DNA of 64,000 nt from an uncultured Bacteroidales bacterium. Its GTDB lineage: Bacteria > Bacteroidota > Bacteroidia > Bacteroidales > Bacteroidaceae. The notes beneath the pieces were generated by a model. It worked only from the letters and a program-made list of their open reading frames with translations, was not told the DNA's origin and made no database searches. Location: the NCBI GenBank assembly GCA_902800305.1, contig CADCDP010000015.1:1-64000 (forward strand). Direction: 5' to 3'. Positions 37,236-45,798 of this stretch are shown one piece after another; positions within the stretch are counted from its first letter, which is position 1; each line of letters opens with the position of its first letter. The translations under genes and the position numbers were made by a program.

Positions 37236-38447
37236 CTATTTAGCCTTGGCACGTGCAGCCAGTTCCTTCAGTTTGTCCTTACCCTTGAAAGCGAAGACCC
37301 AAATGAGGAAACCAGCAAGCACCAAAAGGGTGATGCCAATAAGCGGACGATAGAACAGCCATGCCAATGCTATGACGAGAAGACTCCATACGAGGCCGAC
37401 TACGGTGCATACGATGCTGACGCCCCATCCGAAAATGCTTGAGATGAACGGCACCACCTTCAGAATGGTCTCGACGAAACCGAAGAGTCCCTTCAAACCT
37501 GCAATGACCAGTATCACACCCAGAATGCGTAAGCCCCAAAGCCACATGGAGTTAGTGCTGTGTTCACCCTCAAAAATCTCGTCGGCATCCACTTTGCCCA
37601 TGACAAGCCGCTGGAACCGTTTGCCATTCTTCGCTTTGTAAGCTTTAAAGGTGTCGCCATGCACCTGTGCCACTATCGTCACCTTGGCTGGCACAATCTT
37701 CTCGAACGTCACACGCACGTCACCCACTGAAGGATCGGAAGAAGAAAGACCATAGTATATTTCCCCGTCACCCACATGGACGTATTCCAGAGAGTCGGCC
37801 AAGTTGCCTTGCTGACACAAAGCTTCGTTCATCGCAGCAATCTGTACAGAGTCAAAGGAAAGTTCCATCGGTTCCTTCGATGAAATGGAGTGAATCAGTG
37901 TCTCGTTCAGGGTGTAAGCACCAAACGTCACGTTCTCAGCCCATTGCTCTTCTGGCTCCACAGTGGTCAACACAAAGTTCTTCTGCTGATATGCTGGGTC
38001 GTGGAATTTCGCCGAGTTGACAGGGCTATTCGTCCACTCTTGCGAATAGGTATAAGTGGTAGTCGTCACTTCCTTACCACCTAATTTGTCTTCCTTCTCC
38101 TCATCGGAGTGTTCCACCCACTGATAGTACTCCACATGACGTTGCAACGAGATAGCCACCGCACCGATACCATACTGACGGTCGCTGAGTGAGTCCTCTG
38201 TCGTAGCCAAAGCCGAGGCACACACCAATTCGCCATCCAGCGAAGCATCCTTCTTGTTTGGGTTTTCCATCTCCACGTAAGCCCCTTCCACTTCGTCGAG
38301 CATTTTGTCGGTCTTCACTGCTCTGCCTTCGTTCCACCACAACAAAACCGTGGCGGCACAGAACAACAAAAAGCCTGAACCAATACTTCGGAACGAACGT
38401 CCCACGCGCGTTCCATAACCTGTCGTTTTTACTTCTTGATAAGCCAT
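37236..38447 (-). CDS. TMEM43-family membrane protein
   Basis: A 403-residue protein related to the TMEM43/LUMA family (PF07787), found across bacteria and animals. An N-terminal membrane helix (GSGFLLFCAATVLLWWNEGRAV) is followed by a large extracytoplasmic region (LNETLIHSISSKEP, VGDVRVTFEKIVPAKVTIVAQVHGD) and three C-terminal helices (LWGLRILGVILVIAGLKGLFGF and the next two). The WWNEGR motif after the first helix is characteristic. Role in bacteria is unknown. A 44-bp gap precedes the beta-helix gene. Confidence 0.85.
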   Translation of the reverse strand: MAYQEVKTTGYGTRVGRSFRSIGSGFLLFCAATVLLWWNEGRAVKTDKMLDEVEGAYVEMENPNKKDASLDGELVCASALATTEDSLSDRQYGIGAVAISLQRHVEYYQWVEHSDEEKEDKLGGKEVTTTTYTYSQEWTNSPVNSAKFHDPAYQQKNFVLTTVEPEEQWAENVTFGAYTLNETLIHSISSKEPMELSFDSVQIAAMNEALCQQGNLADSLEYVHVGDGEIYYGLSSSDPSVGDVRVTFEKIVPAKVTIVAQVHGDTFKAYKAKNGKRFQRLVMGKVDADEIFEGEHSTNSMWLWGLRILGVILVIAGLKGLFGFVETILKVVPFISSIFGWGVSIVCTVVGLVWSLLVIALAWLFYRPLIGITLLVLAGFLIWVFAFKGKDKLKELAARAKAK

Positions 38448-38621
38448 AATACAATTTCTGTTTTTAATGAATATAGTTTTTTCTCTTGATTCTCTGTAAC
38501 AATCTTGCCGTTCATCACACGAAACGCATTACAAATTTAGTGACAATCCCACAAAAAACTATCCTTTTTATGTTAAAAACGAACTTTTTGAGAGAAAAAA
38601 GCCTTTTTTTTCGTCTTTTTG

Positions 38622-38652
38622 TTTGTCAGTTCAATAAAAAGCCGTTACTTTG
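38622..38652 (+). promoter_or_regulatory. trp operon promoter
   Basis: TTTG at 38622-38625, 19-nt spacer, TTACTTTG at 38645-38652 (one mismatch to TAnnTTTG). The start of transcription should be about 20 nt before the leader peptide ATG. Confidence 0.6.
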
Positions 38653-38678
38653 CAACCGAAATAAAAATTTCACTGGAA

Positions 38679-38738
38679 ATGACTAAGAAGTTTAACGCAT
38701 ATTGGTGGTGGCGTAACTTGGGATTCAAAAAATCGTAA
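38679..38738 (+). CDS. trpL: trp leader peptide with three consecutive Trp codons
   Basis: A 19-codon ORF reading MTKKFNAYWWWRNLGFKKS. Three consecutive TGG codons at positions 9-11 would stall ribosomes when charged tRNA-Trp is scarce, the classic attenuator design. It lies just after the trp promoter and 48 nt before an intrinsic terminator, with trpB beyond. The arrangement fits the trp leader class reported for Bacteroidetes (Bacteroid-trp motif, from memory). A short unmatched leader peptide is expected to evolve quickly except for the Trp run. Confidence 0.9.
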   Translation: MTKKFNAYWWWRNLGFKKS

Positions 38739-38785
38739 GTCCAATGGTCATACCCCTATGCAAAGACAAACATAAAGCATAGCAC

Positions 38786-38824
38786 AAAAGAGCCTATCGT
38801 ACTTGCGATAGGCTCTTTTCTTTT
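38786..38824 (+). terminator. trp attenuator terminator
   Basis: Perfect 14-bp stem (AAAAGAGCCTATCG and CGATAGGCTCTTTT) with loop TACTTG and a following CTTTT, 35 nt before the trpB ATG. The segment CCCTATGC at 38752-38759 could pair, with a bulge, with GCGATAGG in the right arm as an antiterminator. Confidence 0.9.
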
Positions 38825-38859
38825 ATCGGATTGTAAATATAATTAAATAGTAAATATAC

Positions 38860-40056
38860 ATGACTTATCAAGTAGATGAAAATGGCTTCTACGGACAGTT
38901 CGGTGGAGCCTACATTCCTGAGATTCTCTACAAGACCGTGGAGGACTTGAAGAAAGCTTATCTCCCCATCTTGGAGAGTGAAGAGTTCAAACGTGAGTAC
39001 CATGCCCTGCTAAAAGATTATGTGGGTCGCCCTTCCCCACTCTATTATGCCAAACGCATGAGTGAGAAGTACGGTTGCCAACTCTATCTGAAGCGCGAAG
39101 ACCTCAACCACACGGGTGCCCACAAAATCAACAATGCGCTCGGTCAGATTCTCCTTGCCAAGAAATTAGGCAAGACACGCATCATTGCCGAGACAGGTGC
39201 TGGTCAGCATGGTGTGGCAACCGCCACTGCTTGTGCGCTCATGGATATGCCTTGCACGGTGTATCAAGGTGCTCTCGATGTACAGCGTCAACATGTGAAC
39301 GTGGAACGCATGAAGATGTTAGGTGCAACCGTTGTACCTGTGGAGAGTGGTAACAAGACCCTCAAGGATGCCACGAACGAAGCCATCCGCGACTGGTGCT
39401 GCCACCCTGCCGACACATTTTATATTATAGGAAGCACGGTGGGGCCTCATCCTTATCCTGACATGGTGGCACGTTTACAATCAGTCATTTCGGAGGAAAT
39501 CAAATGGCAGCTTGAAGAGAAGATTGGCAGAAATTACCCTGATTACTTGATGGCATGTGTGGGTGGAGGAAGCAATGCTGCTGGTACCATCTACCACTAC
39601 ATCGACGATGAACGAGTGAAGATTATCCTTGGAGAAGCTGGAGGTCTGGGTATCGAAAGTGGTCAGACAGCTGCCAGCATGCAGGTGGGTACCATCGGTA
39701 TCTTGCACGGCAGCCGCATCAAGCTGATGCAGACAGAGGATGGCCAAATCATCGAGCCTTATTCCATCTCTGCGGGTCTCGACTATCCAGGCACAGGCCC
39801 TATCCACTGCAACCTCTACGAGACAGGACGCGCACAAGTGCTCCCTGCCAACGACGATGAGGCTCTCTGTGCAGCCTTCGAACTGACTCGCATGGAAGGC
39901 ATCATTCCAGCCCTCGAAAGTGCCCATGCCTTGGCATTGCTGCCCAAAGTGAAAGACCAATTTACGAAGGACACCGTGGTGGTGCTCACCGTCAGCGGAA
40001 GAGGCGACAAGGACTTGGACACCTATTTGAAAAATGCACAATACATTATCAATTAA
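38860..40056 (+). CDS. trpB: Tryptophan synthase beta subunit
   Basis: Joins indole and serine to give tryptophan, using PLP. At 398 residues it is the classical TrpB1 type. The PLP lysine lies in [13 protein letters not shown], the phosphate loop is [11 protein letters not shown], and the active-site glutamate region [13 protein letters not shown] is intact. It is the first structural gene, directly behind the attenuator, while trpA is last, an order typical of Bacteroidetes trp operons. An alpha-beta tunnel partner is encoded 4.6 kb downstream in the same operon. Confidence 0.97.
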   Translation: MTYQVDENGFYGQFGGAYIPEILYKTVEDLKKAYLPILESEEFKREYHALLKDYVGRPSPLYYAKRMSEKYGCQLYLKREDLNHTGAHKINNALGQILLAKKLGKTRIIAETGAGQHGVATATACALMDMPCTVYQGALDVQRQHVNVERMKMLGATVVPVESGNKTLKDATNEAIRDWCCHPADTFYIIGSTVGPHPYPDMVARLQSVISEEIKWQLEEKIGRNYPDYLMACVGGGSNAAGTIYHYIDDERVKIILGEAGGLGIESGQTAASMQVGTIGILHGSRIKLMQTEDGQIIEPYSISAGLDYPGTGPIHCNLYETGRAQVLPANDDEALCAAFELTRMEGIIPALESAHALALLPKVKDQFTKDTVVVLTVSGRGDKDLDTYLKNAQYIIN

Positions 40057-40076
40057 TTTAAAGCCACAACACAAAT

Positions 40077-41507
40077 ATGTACAACTATCGCACAGTCTCC
40101 AAAAAGATTCTTGGCGACCTCAACACACCCGTGAGCGTTTATCTCCGTGTACGTGATGCCTATCCGCAGAGTGCCCTGATGGAATGCTCTGACTATCACG
40201 ACGGTAAGAATTCTCGTTCCTTCATCTGTCTGCACCCAATCGGCAGCGTATCGGTGGAACATGGTGTGGGCGTGATGAAGTTCCCTGATGGAGAAGAGAC
40301 ACACACTCCCATCACCAATGCTGACGACACGGCTCAGCTCATCAACGAGTTTCTTGGCAATTTCAACATTGAAGGCACTAACAAGACTGATTGTGGCATC
40401 TTTGGCTATACCACCTTCAATGCCGTACGCTACTTCGAACACATCGACGTGAAGGACGAGACACAAGCAGAGAACGATGCACCCGACCTCCTTTACATCC
40501 TCTATAAGGACTACATCATCTTCGACCACTTCAAAAACGAGGTGACACTCATCGAACTGTTGGCAGATGGTGAAGAAGACGACCTCGACCAACTGGAGCA
40601 CGATGTAAACAACCGCCCCTATCAGCAGTACGGGTTCCATCCTGTGGGCGACTACACCTCCACGCTGACGGACGATGAACACCGTGAGAACATCCGTCGA
40701 GGCATTAAGCATTGTCTGCGTGGCGATGTCTTCCAGATTGTGCTTTCCCGTCGATTCAAGCAGAAGTACGAAGGCGATGACTTCAAGCTCTATCGTGCTC
40801 TCCGCAGCATCAACCCCTCACCTTATCTCTTTTACATGGACTTCGGAGGTTTCCGTATCTTCGGCAGCAGTCCTGAGACGCATTGCCGCATTGAGGCTGT
40901 GTCCTCCAGTTCTCCCACAGGAGCCACCCCTTCCTTCCGTGCCTACATCGACCCTATCGCTGGCACCACTAAGCGCACAGGCGATGAGGAACAAGACCGT
41001 CAGAATGCGCTCTATCTAAAGAACGACCCGAAGGAGAATGCCGAGCACGTGATGCTGGTAGATTTGGCAAGAAATGACCTCAGCCGTAACTGCCACGATG
41101 TGAAGGTGGACTTCTATAAGGACATGCAGTTCTACAGCCACGTCATCCATCTTGTATCTCGCGTAAGTGGCACACTGAACGAGGGTGCTGACCCCGTAAA
41201 AGCCTTCATCGACACCTTCCCTGCCGGTACATTGTCTGGCGCACCAAAGGTTCGTGCCATGCAGCTCATCAGCGAATACGAGCCACACAATCGTGGTGCA
41301 TACGGCGGCTGTGTAGGCAGCATCGGCTTCGATGGTAGCCTGAACCAAGCCATCACCATCCGCACGTTCGTCAGTCGCAACAGCGAACTATGGTTCCAAG
41401 CCGGTGGCGGCATCGTTGCCAAGAGCGATGTGGAGTACGAACTCCAAGAAGTGAACAACAAACTGGGCGCACTCCGCAAGGCCATCGCCATTGCCGAAAA
41501 GCTTTAG
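40077..41507 (+). CDS. trpE: Anthranilate synthase component I
   Basis: Converts chorismate and ammonia into anthranilate, the committed step. The 476-residue chain has an N-terminal regulatory half, including SALMECSDYH near the site where tryptophan binds in other TrpE proteins, and a C-terminal chorismate-binding half with SPYLFYMDF, RPIAGTTKR-like DPIAGTTKRTGDEEQD, and GTLSGAPKVRAMQLI. It is 20 bp after trpB and is followed by trpG, its glutaminase partner. The ending ALRKAIAIAEKL is typical. Confidence 0.97.
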   Translation: MYNYRTVSKKILGDLNTPVSVYLRVRDAYPQSALMECSDYHDGKNSRSFICLHPIGSVSVEHGVGVMKFPDGEETHTPITNADDTAQLINEFLGNFNIEGTNKTDCGIFGYTTFNAVRYFEHIDVKDETQAENDAPDLLYILYKDYIIFDHFKNEVTLIELLADGEEDDLDQLEHDVNNRPYQQYGFHPVGDYTSTLTDDEHRENIRRGIKHCLRGDVFQIVLSRRFKQKYEGDDFKLYRALRSINPSPYLFYMDFGGFRIFGSSPETHCRIEAVSSSSPTGATPSFRAYIDPIAGTTKRTGDEEQDRQNALYLKNDPKENAEHVMLVDLARNDLSRNCHDVKVDFYKDMQFYSHVIHLVSRVSGTLNEGADPVKAFIDTFPAGTLSGAPKVRAMQLISEYEPHNRGAYGGCVGSIGFDGSLNQAITIRTFVSRNSELWFQAGGGIVAKSDVEYELQEVNNKLGALRKAIAIAEKL

Positions 41508-41541
41508 TCCTCCCATTCACCCCATTAAATCCATTCACCCC
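41508..41541. repeat. trpE-trpG spacer built from CACCCCATT word
   Basis: The 34-nt spacer carries CCATTCACCCC twice around ATTAAAT. Equivalent words recur in the trpD-trpC, trpC-trpF and trpF-trpA spacers. G-free and probably unstructured; no Shine-Dalgarno sequence. Confidence 0.5.
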
Positions 41542-42105
41542 ATGAACATAGTAATCATCGATAATTACGACTCATTCACCTACAATCTGAGTCATCTCGT
41601 CAAGGCTTTGGGAGCCGAAGTGACCGTCTATCGCAACGACCAGTTCCAAATGGAGCAACTGGAGGCTTTCGACAAGATTATCCTCTCCCCTGGCCCTGGC
41701 ATCCCTTCCGAAGCAGGTCTGCTGCTCGACGTCATCAAAGCATACGCTGGCAAGAAGCCCATTCTCGGTGTGTGCCTTGGTCATCAAGCCATTGGCGAAA
41801 GCTTTGGTGGACACTTGACCAACCTTTCCGAAGTGTATCACGGCGTGGCAACGCCTACCACCATCACCGTCCGTGATTACCTCTTCGAAGGACTACCCGA
41901 ACGCATTGAGGTGGGACGCTACCACTCGTGGGTGGTCGATGCCAAGAGCCTACCTGACTGCCTCGAAGTGACCAGCGTTTCCGACGAAGGCTTCATCATG
42001 TCCCTACGACACAAGGAGTACGACATCCGAGGCATTCAGTACCACCCCGAAAGCGTACTTACTCCTGAAGGTAAAACAATCATAAACAACTGGTTAAAAC
42101 ACTAA
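41542..42105 (+). CDS. trpG: Anthranilate synthase component II (glutaminase)
   Basis: Class I glutamine amidotransferase supplying ammonia to TrpE. The 187-residue protein has nucleophilic Cys in GVCLGHQAIGE and the His-Glu pair in QYHPESVLTPEG; SPGPGIPSEAG forms the oxyanion region. The ATG at 41542 (MNIVIIDNYDSFTYNL) is the canonical start; an earlier in-frame ATG at 41491 would overlap the end of trpE and encode a proline-rich prefix read from the spacer repeat. Confidence 0.97.
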   Translation: MNIVIIDNYDSFTYNLSHLVKALGAEVTVYRNDQFQMEQLEAFDKIILSPGPGIPSEAGLLLDVIKAYAGKKPILGVCLGHQAIGESFGGHLTNLSEVYHGVATPTTITVRDYLFEGLPERIEVGRYHSWVVDAKSLPDCLEVTSVSDEGFIMSLRHKEYDIRGIQYHPESVLTPEGKTIINNWLKH

Positions 42106-42112
42106 ACACGAT

Positions 42113-43108
42113 ATGAAAAAGTTTCTTTTACAACTCATCGAGGGCAACACCCTCACACAAGCAGACACCCACGAGATTATGCTCAACATCGTGGAGGAGA
42201 AGTATAACGTACAGCAGATTGCCGCCCTGCTGATGGCATTGCAGACACGTGGCGTAACCGTAGATGAACTGCTCGGTTTCCGTCAAGGACTGCTCGAAAC
42301 AGGCAAGTATCTGGACTTCACCGAGTATGATACCCTCGACATTGTCGGAACGGGCGGCGACGGCAAGAACACATTCAACATCTCCACTTGTTCTGCCTTC
42401 GTCATTGCAGGTGCGGGTTACAAGGTGACCAAGCACGGAAACGGTGGCTCATCCTCTGTGAGTGGTGCCAGCAATGTGTTACAAGGACACGGAGTGAAGT
42501 TCACCGATGACATCAACCTCCTGAAACGTTCTCTCGACGAAGCTGGCATTTGCTACTTCCACGCTCCCCTCTTCGCCTATGGCATGAAGTTCGTAGGGCC
42601 AACCCGCAAGGCATTAGGTGTTCCCACTTGTTTCAACTTGCTCGGCCCTCTCGTCAACCCATGTCATCCAAAGAACTCCCTGCACGGCACAGCCAACCAA
42701 GCACAATTACGCCTTTACACCAACCTACACCAGCGCATCGGCGACAACTATGGTGTCATCACTTCCTACGATGGCTACGACGAAATCTCAATCACAAGTG
42801 GTTTCAAAATCTGCACCAACGACTTCGAGAAAGTGCTCACACCCGTCGATTTGGGTTTGAAGTACGTCAAGCAGATTGACATCTACGGAGGCGATACAGC
42901 AGAAGAAGCCCAAAAGATTTTTGACTCCGTATTGGAAGGCACTTCCACCGAAGCACAAAAGAACGTGATCATCGCCAACGCTGCCTGTGGCATCAGCATC
43001 ATGGACAAGAACATCTCTATGGCTGACTCTGTGGCAATGGCACGAGAGTCTTTGGAAAGCGGCAAAGCCCTCCAAACCTTCAAGAAGTTCGTAGAACTAA
43101 ACTCCTAA
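42113..43108 (+). CDS. trpD: Anthranilate phosphoribosyltransferase
   Basis: Transfers phosphoribose from PRPP to anthranilate. The 331-residue enzyme has the glycine-rich PRPP loop VGTGGDGKNTFNIST, the KHGNGGSSSVSGASNVLQ block and the NLLGPLVNPCHP segment of the family. It follows trpG by 7 bp and is not fused to it, unlike the enterobacterial TrpGD. Confidence 0.97.
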   Translation: MKKFLLQLIEGNTLTQADTHEIMLNIVEEKYNVQQIAALLMALQTRGVTVDELLGFRQGLLETGKYLDFTEYDTLDIVGTGGDGKNTFNISTCSAFVIAGAGYKVTKHGNGGSSSVSGASNVLQGHGVKFTDDINLLKRSLDEAGICYFHAPLFAYGMKFVGPTRKALGVPTCFNLLGPLVNPCHPKNSLHGTANQAQLRLYTNLHQRIGDNYGVITSYDGYDEISITSGFKICTNDFEKVLTPVDLGLKYVKQIDIYGGDTAEEAQKIFDSVLEGTSTEAQKNVIIANAACGISIMDKNISMADSVAMARESLESGKALQTFKKFVELNS

Positions 43109-43129
43109 CCCATCCACCCCATCAGACCC

Positions 43130-43930
43130 ATGCAAGATATCCTACAAGAAATCGTCGCATACAAGCGCATCGAACTCAAGCAGCAGAAAGCCATCATCCC
43201 CCCCACTATATTATATAATAATGTGGAACAACTGTTGGCCGATGGCACACAGCCACGACGTTCCATGCGAGAGAGCCTTGCCACATCTGCCTCGGGCATC
43301 ATTGCGGAGTTCAAACGCAAAAGCCCCTCGAAAGGATGGATTAAGGAAGAAGGAAAGCCCGATGTCATTCCTGCCTCATATAGTGAGAATGGAGCCAGCG
43401 CTGTCTCCATCCTCACCGATGAGAAGTACTTTGGTGGCAACCTGCGGTACGTGCGCATTGCCCGTCCGACTGTCTCCTGCCCCATCCTGCGCAAAGACTT
43501 CATTGTGGATGAATACCAGCTGTATCAGGCCAAGATGGTAGGTGCCGATGCTGTCCTGCTCATTGCTGCCGACCTGCAACAGATTGAGTGCCAGACACTG
43601 GCAAAGAAAGCACACGAACTGGGACTTGAAACCTTGCTCGAAGTGCATTCCGAGCCAGAACTGGAGTATGTGAGGGAGAACATCGACATGGTAGGCGTAA
43701 ACAATCGGAACCTCGGCACCTTCCATACGGATGTGGCGAACTCCTATCGCCTTGCCTCCCTGCTGCCCAAGGACTATGTGCTTGTTTCCGAAAGTGGCAT
43801 CAGCAATCCACAAACCGTTCGTGAACTCCGCGAAGCTGGCTTCCGTGGCTTCCTCATCGGCGAGACCTTCATGAAGACGCCCAATCCTGGTAAAGCCCTC
43901 GCCGACTTCATCGCTCAAGTGACCCAATAA
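43130..43930 (+). CDS. trpC: Indole-3-glycerol phosphate synthase
   Basis: Closes the pyrrole ring of indole-3-glycerol phosphate. The 266-residue TIM barrel has the catalytic FKRKSPSKGWI loop, CPILRKDFIVDEYQ, and the phosphate-binding SESGISNPQTVREL and GFLIGETFMK. It is a separate protein from TrpF, unlike the bifunctional E. coli enzyme. A 21-nt spacer with CACCCCATCAG precedes it. Confidence 0.97.
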   Translation: MQDILQEIVAYKRIELKQQKAIIPPTILYNNVEQLLADGTQPRRSMRESLATSASGIIAEFKRKSPSKGWIKEEGKPDVIPASYSENGASAVSILTDEKYFGGNLRYVRIARPTVSCPILRKDFIVDEYQLYQAKMVGADAVLLIAADLQQIECQTLAKKAHELGLETLLEVHSEPELEYVRENIDMVGVNNRNLGTFHTDVANSYRLASLLPKDYVLVSESGISNPQTVRELREAGFRGFLIGETFMKTPNPGKALADFIAQVTQ

Positions 43931-43961
43931 CCCCGCTCACCCCATTAAACACATTAAGCCC
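43931..43961. repeat. trpC-trpF spacer with CTCACCCCATTAA word
   Basis: A 31-nt spacer carrying CTCACCCCATTAAA and a second ACATTAAGCCC. Same word family as the other trp spacers. Confidence 0.5.
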
Positions 43962-44582
43962 ATGATAGTGAAAGTCTGCGGAATGCGCGACCCTGACAAC
44001 ATCCGACAAGTGGATGCCCTGACATGTGTCGATTGGATGGGATTCATCTTCTATCCCCATTCGCCACGCTTCGTCAGCGAAGTGCCCACTTATCTGCCTC
44101 AGCATTGCAAACATGTTGGTGCATTCGTCAACGAACCTATACAAGATATCCTCGCCCGTATCAAAGCCTTCGGTTTCCACCTCATCCAACTGCATGGAAA
44201 TGAAACACCCGACTACTGCCAGCAGCTTCGTTCCTGCATCGATAAGGACATCCAAATCATCAAGATGATTCCCATCACCATCCCCTCCGACTTGGACGAA
44301 ACCAAACGCTACGAAGGCATCGTCGATTACTTCCTCTTCGAAACCCGATGCTCCATCTATGGAGGGTGTGGCCAACAATTTGACTGGAACATCCTGCAAG
44401 GTTATGAGGGACACACACCTTTCCTGCTCACAGGCGGCATCAAGCCCACCGATGCCGAACGCATCAACGCCTTCCACCATCCTCAATTCGCCGGCATCGA
44501 CCTCAACTCAGGCTTCGAGACCTCCCCTGCAATGAAAGACCCAGCACTCCTCCGCACCTTCCTCTCCCAAATCACCCATTAA
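43962..44582 (+). CDS. trpF: Phosphoribosylanthranilate isomerase
   Basis: Amadori isomerase converting phosphoribosylanthranilate to the carboxyphenylamino intermediate. The 206-residue barrel begins MIVKVCGMRDPDNIRQV with the catalytic Cys6, and shows GFIFYPHSPRFV, LIQLHGNE and LTGGIKPTDAERI. It is placed between trpC and trpA as a single-domain enzyme. Confidence 0.96.
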   Translation: MIVKVCGMRDPDNIRQVDALTCVDWMGFIFYPHSPRFVSEVPTYLPQHCKHVGAFVNEPIQDILARIKAFGFHLIQLHGNETPDYCQQLRSCIDKDIQIIKMIPITIPSDLDETKRYEGIVDYFLFETRCSIYGGCGQQFDWNILQGYEGHTPFLLTGGIKPTDAERINAFHHPQFAGIDLNSGFETSPAMKDPALLRTFLSQITH

Positions 44583-44615
44583 ACCCACTCACCCCATTAA
44601 CCCCATCAAAAAACA
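44583..44615. repeat. trpF-trpA spacer with CTCACCCCATTAA word
   Basis: A 33-nt spacer with ACTCACCCCATTAACCCCATC before an A-rich run and the trpA ATG. Same word family as the other trp spacers. Confidence 0.5.
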
Positions 44616-45389
44616 ATGAACAGAATCAACCAACTCTTCGCCACCAAGCACGAAAATATCCTGTCGATTTACTTCTGTGCAGGACACCCCACATTAGAAG
44701 GCACCGCCGACACCATCCGCACCCTCGAACAGAATGGTGTCGATATGATTGAAGTCGGCATCCCCTTCTCCGATCCCATGGCCGACGGTCCCGTCATCCA
44801 AGACGCTGCCACCAAAGCCCTCCGCAACGGCATGACCCTCAAGAAACTTTTCTCCCAACTGGAAGGCATCCGTCCCGAAGTTCAGATGCCCCTCATCCTT
44901 ATGGGGTACCTCAACCCCATCATGCAGTTCGGCTTCGAAGCCTTTTGTCAGCGATGCGTCGAAGTGGGTATCGACGGAGTCATCATCCCCGACCTCCCCT
45001 TCAAAGACTATCTGGAAGAGTACAAGCCCATAGCCGACCGCTACGACATCCGCATCATCATGCTCATCACCCCCGAAACCAGCGACGAGCGCATCCGCTT
45101 CATCGACGAACACACAGATGGTTTCATCTACATGGTCTCCTCAGCCGCCACCACAGGCGCCCAAAAGGAGTTCGGCGATGCCAAACAAGCCTACTTCTCG
45201 CGCATCAACAGCATGAACCTGAAGCATCCACGCATGATTGGCTTCGGCATCAGCAACCGACAAACCCTCGAAGCCGCCGAGCGCAACGCTTCAGGAGCCA
45301 TCATCGGCAGCAAATTCGTCAACCTTTTTGAAGAGACAGGCGATGCCGCCAAAGCGATGGATGCCCTGTTAGAAGCTTTGAGTCAGTAA
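44616..45389 (+). CDS. trpA: Tryptophan synthase alpha subunit
   Basis: Cleaves indole-3-glycerol phosphate to indole, which passes to TrpB. The 257-residue barrel carries the catalytic Glu and Asp in MIEVGIPFSDPMADGPVIQ, the GVIIPDLPF loop and the phosphate site GFGISNRQT plus GAIIGSKFV. Last gene of the operon; a weak CCTGA/TCAGG hairpin lies shortly after the stop, but no convincing terminator was found. Confidence 0.96.
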   Translation: MNRINQLFATKHENILSIYFCAGHPTLEGTADTIRTLEQNGVDMIEVGIPFSDPMADGPVIQDAATKALRNGMTLKKLFSQLEGIRPEVQMPLILMGYLNPIMQFGFEAFCQRCVEVGIDGVIIPDLPFKDYLEEYKPIADRYDIRIIMLITPETSDERIRFIDEHTDGFIYMVSSAATTGAQKEFGDAKQAYFSRINSMNLKHPRMIGFGISNRQTLEAAERNASGAIIGSKFVNLFEETGDAAKAMDALLEALSQ

Positions 45390-45465
45390 TCTAAGGTTCT
45401 CCTGACATAATCCGCATCAGGCATCCCCATCATCCTCATCTGACAAAACAAAATACCTCTTTCTC

Positions 45466-45496
45466 TTGACAACGTCAAAAAAAATTCGTATATTTG
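45466..45496 (+). promoter_or_regulatory. Orphan promoter upstream of palindromic element
   Basis: TTG at 45466-45468, exactly 20-nt spacer, TATATTTG at 45489-45496: one of the best promoter matches in the window, but followed by no gene. The next plus-strand gene has its own promoter 300 bp downstream. The transcript would include the element at 45559-45667. Confidence 0.6.
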
Positions 45497-45558
45497 CATC
45501 AAATTAAGGATGCCATCATGCCCTCACGGCTACGATAAAACTTTTTCCGCGAAGGCAA

Positions 45559-45667
45559 GGAGAACACCTTCAAATACAAGTAGGATTTGTATAAATATAA
45601 GAAGTATTTGTACAAATCCTACTTGTATTTGTGTAAATCCTTCTTATATTCGTAAGTCGTAACGAGC
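45559..45667. repeat. Palindromic element with variant core
   Basis: Perfect 17-bp arms TACAAGTAGGATTTGTA (45575-45591) and TACAAATCCTACTTGTA (45611-45627), plus TATAAGAAG and CTTCTTATA (45596-45604, 45640-45648). The flanks resemble the triple-palindrome family: CACCTTC two bases before the core, as in copy 1, and GTAACGAGC at the right end, close to AGCAACGAGC of copy 2. The core sequence is unrelated to the GTCGGGT copies. Confidence 0.6.
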
Positions 45668-45767
45668 TAAGGGAAAAGGGGGACACGGGCGTAGAGTAAA
45701 AGTGGTTACGAGCAAGTGCCTAAAGAAGAAAAATCATAACGGAAAGAGTGAAAATAGGCGATTTCTC

Positions 45768-45798
45768 TTGGTGCTATGCGCATTTAGTCGTACCTTTG
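45768..45798 (+). promoter_or_regulatory. Promoter for DUF4886-type gene
   Basis: TTG at 45768-45770, 20-nt spacer, TACCTTTG at 45791-45798; transcription would begin about 75 nt before the ATG. Confidence 0.65.

Larger units (their letters stand above)
38448..38859. other. Divergent intergenic region with trp leader
   Basis: About 410 bp between the TMEM43-family gene and trpB. It holds a possible -7 element for the leftward gene (TAAATTTG at 38539-38532, minus strand), the trp promoter, the leader peptide and the attenuator terminator. Confidence 0.7.

Noticed and set aside
45510..45662. 50-codon ORF downstream of the orphan promoter
   Set aside because: Most of it is translation of the variant palindromic element, with Cys/Ile/Asn-rich low-complexity sequence; kept only as part of the orphan-transcript finding.
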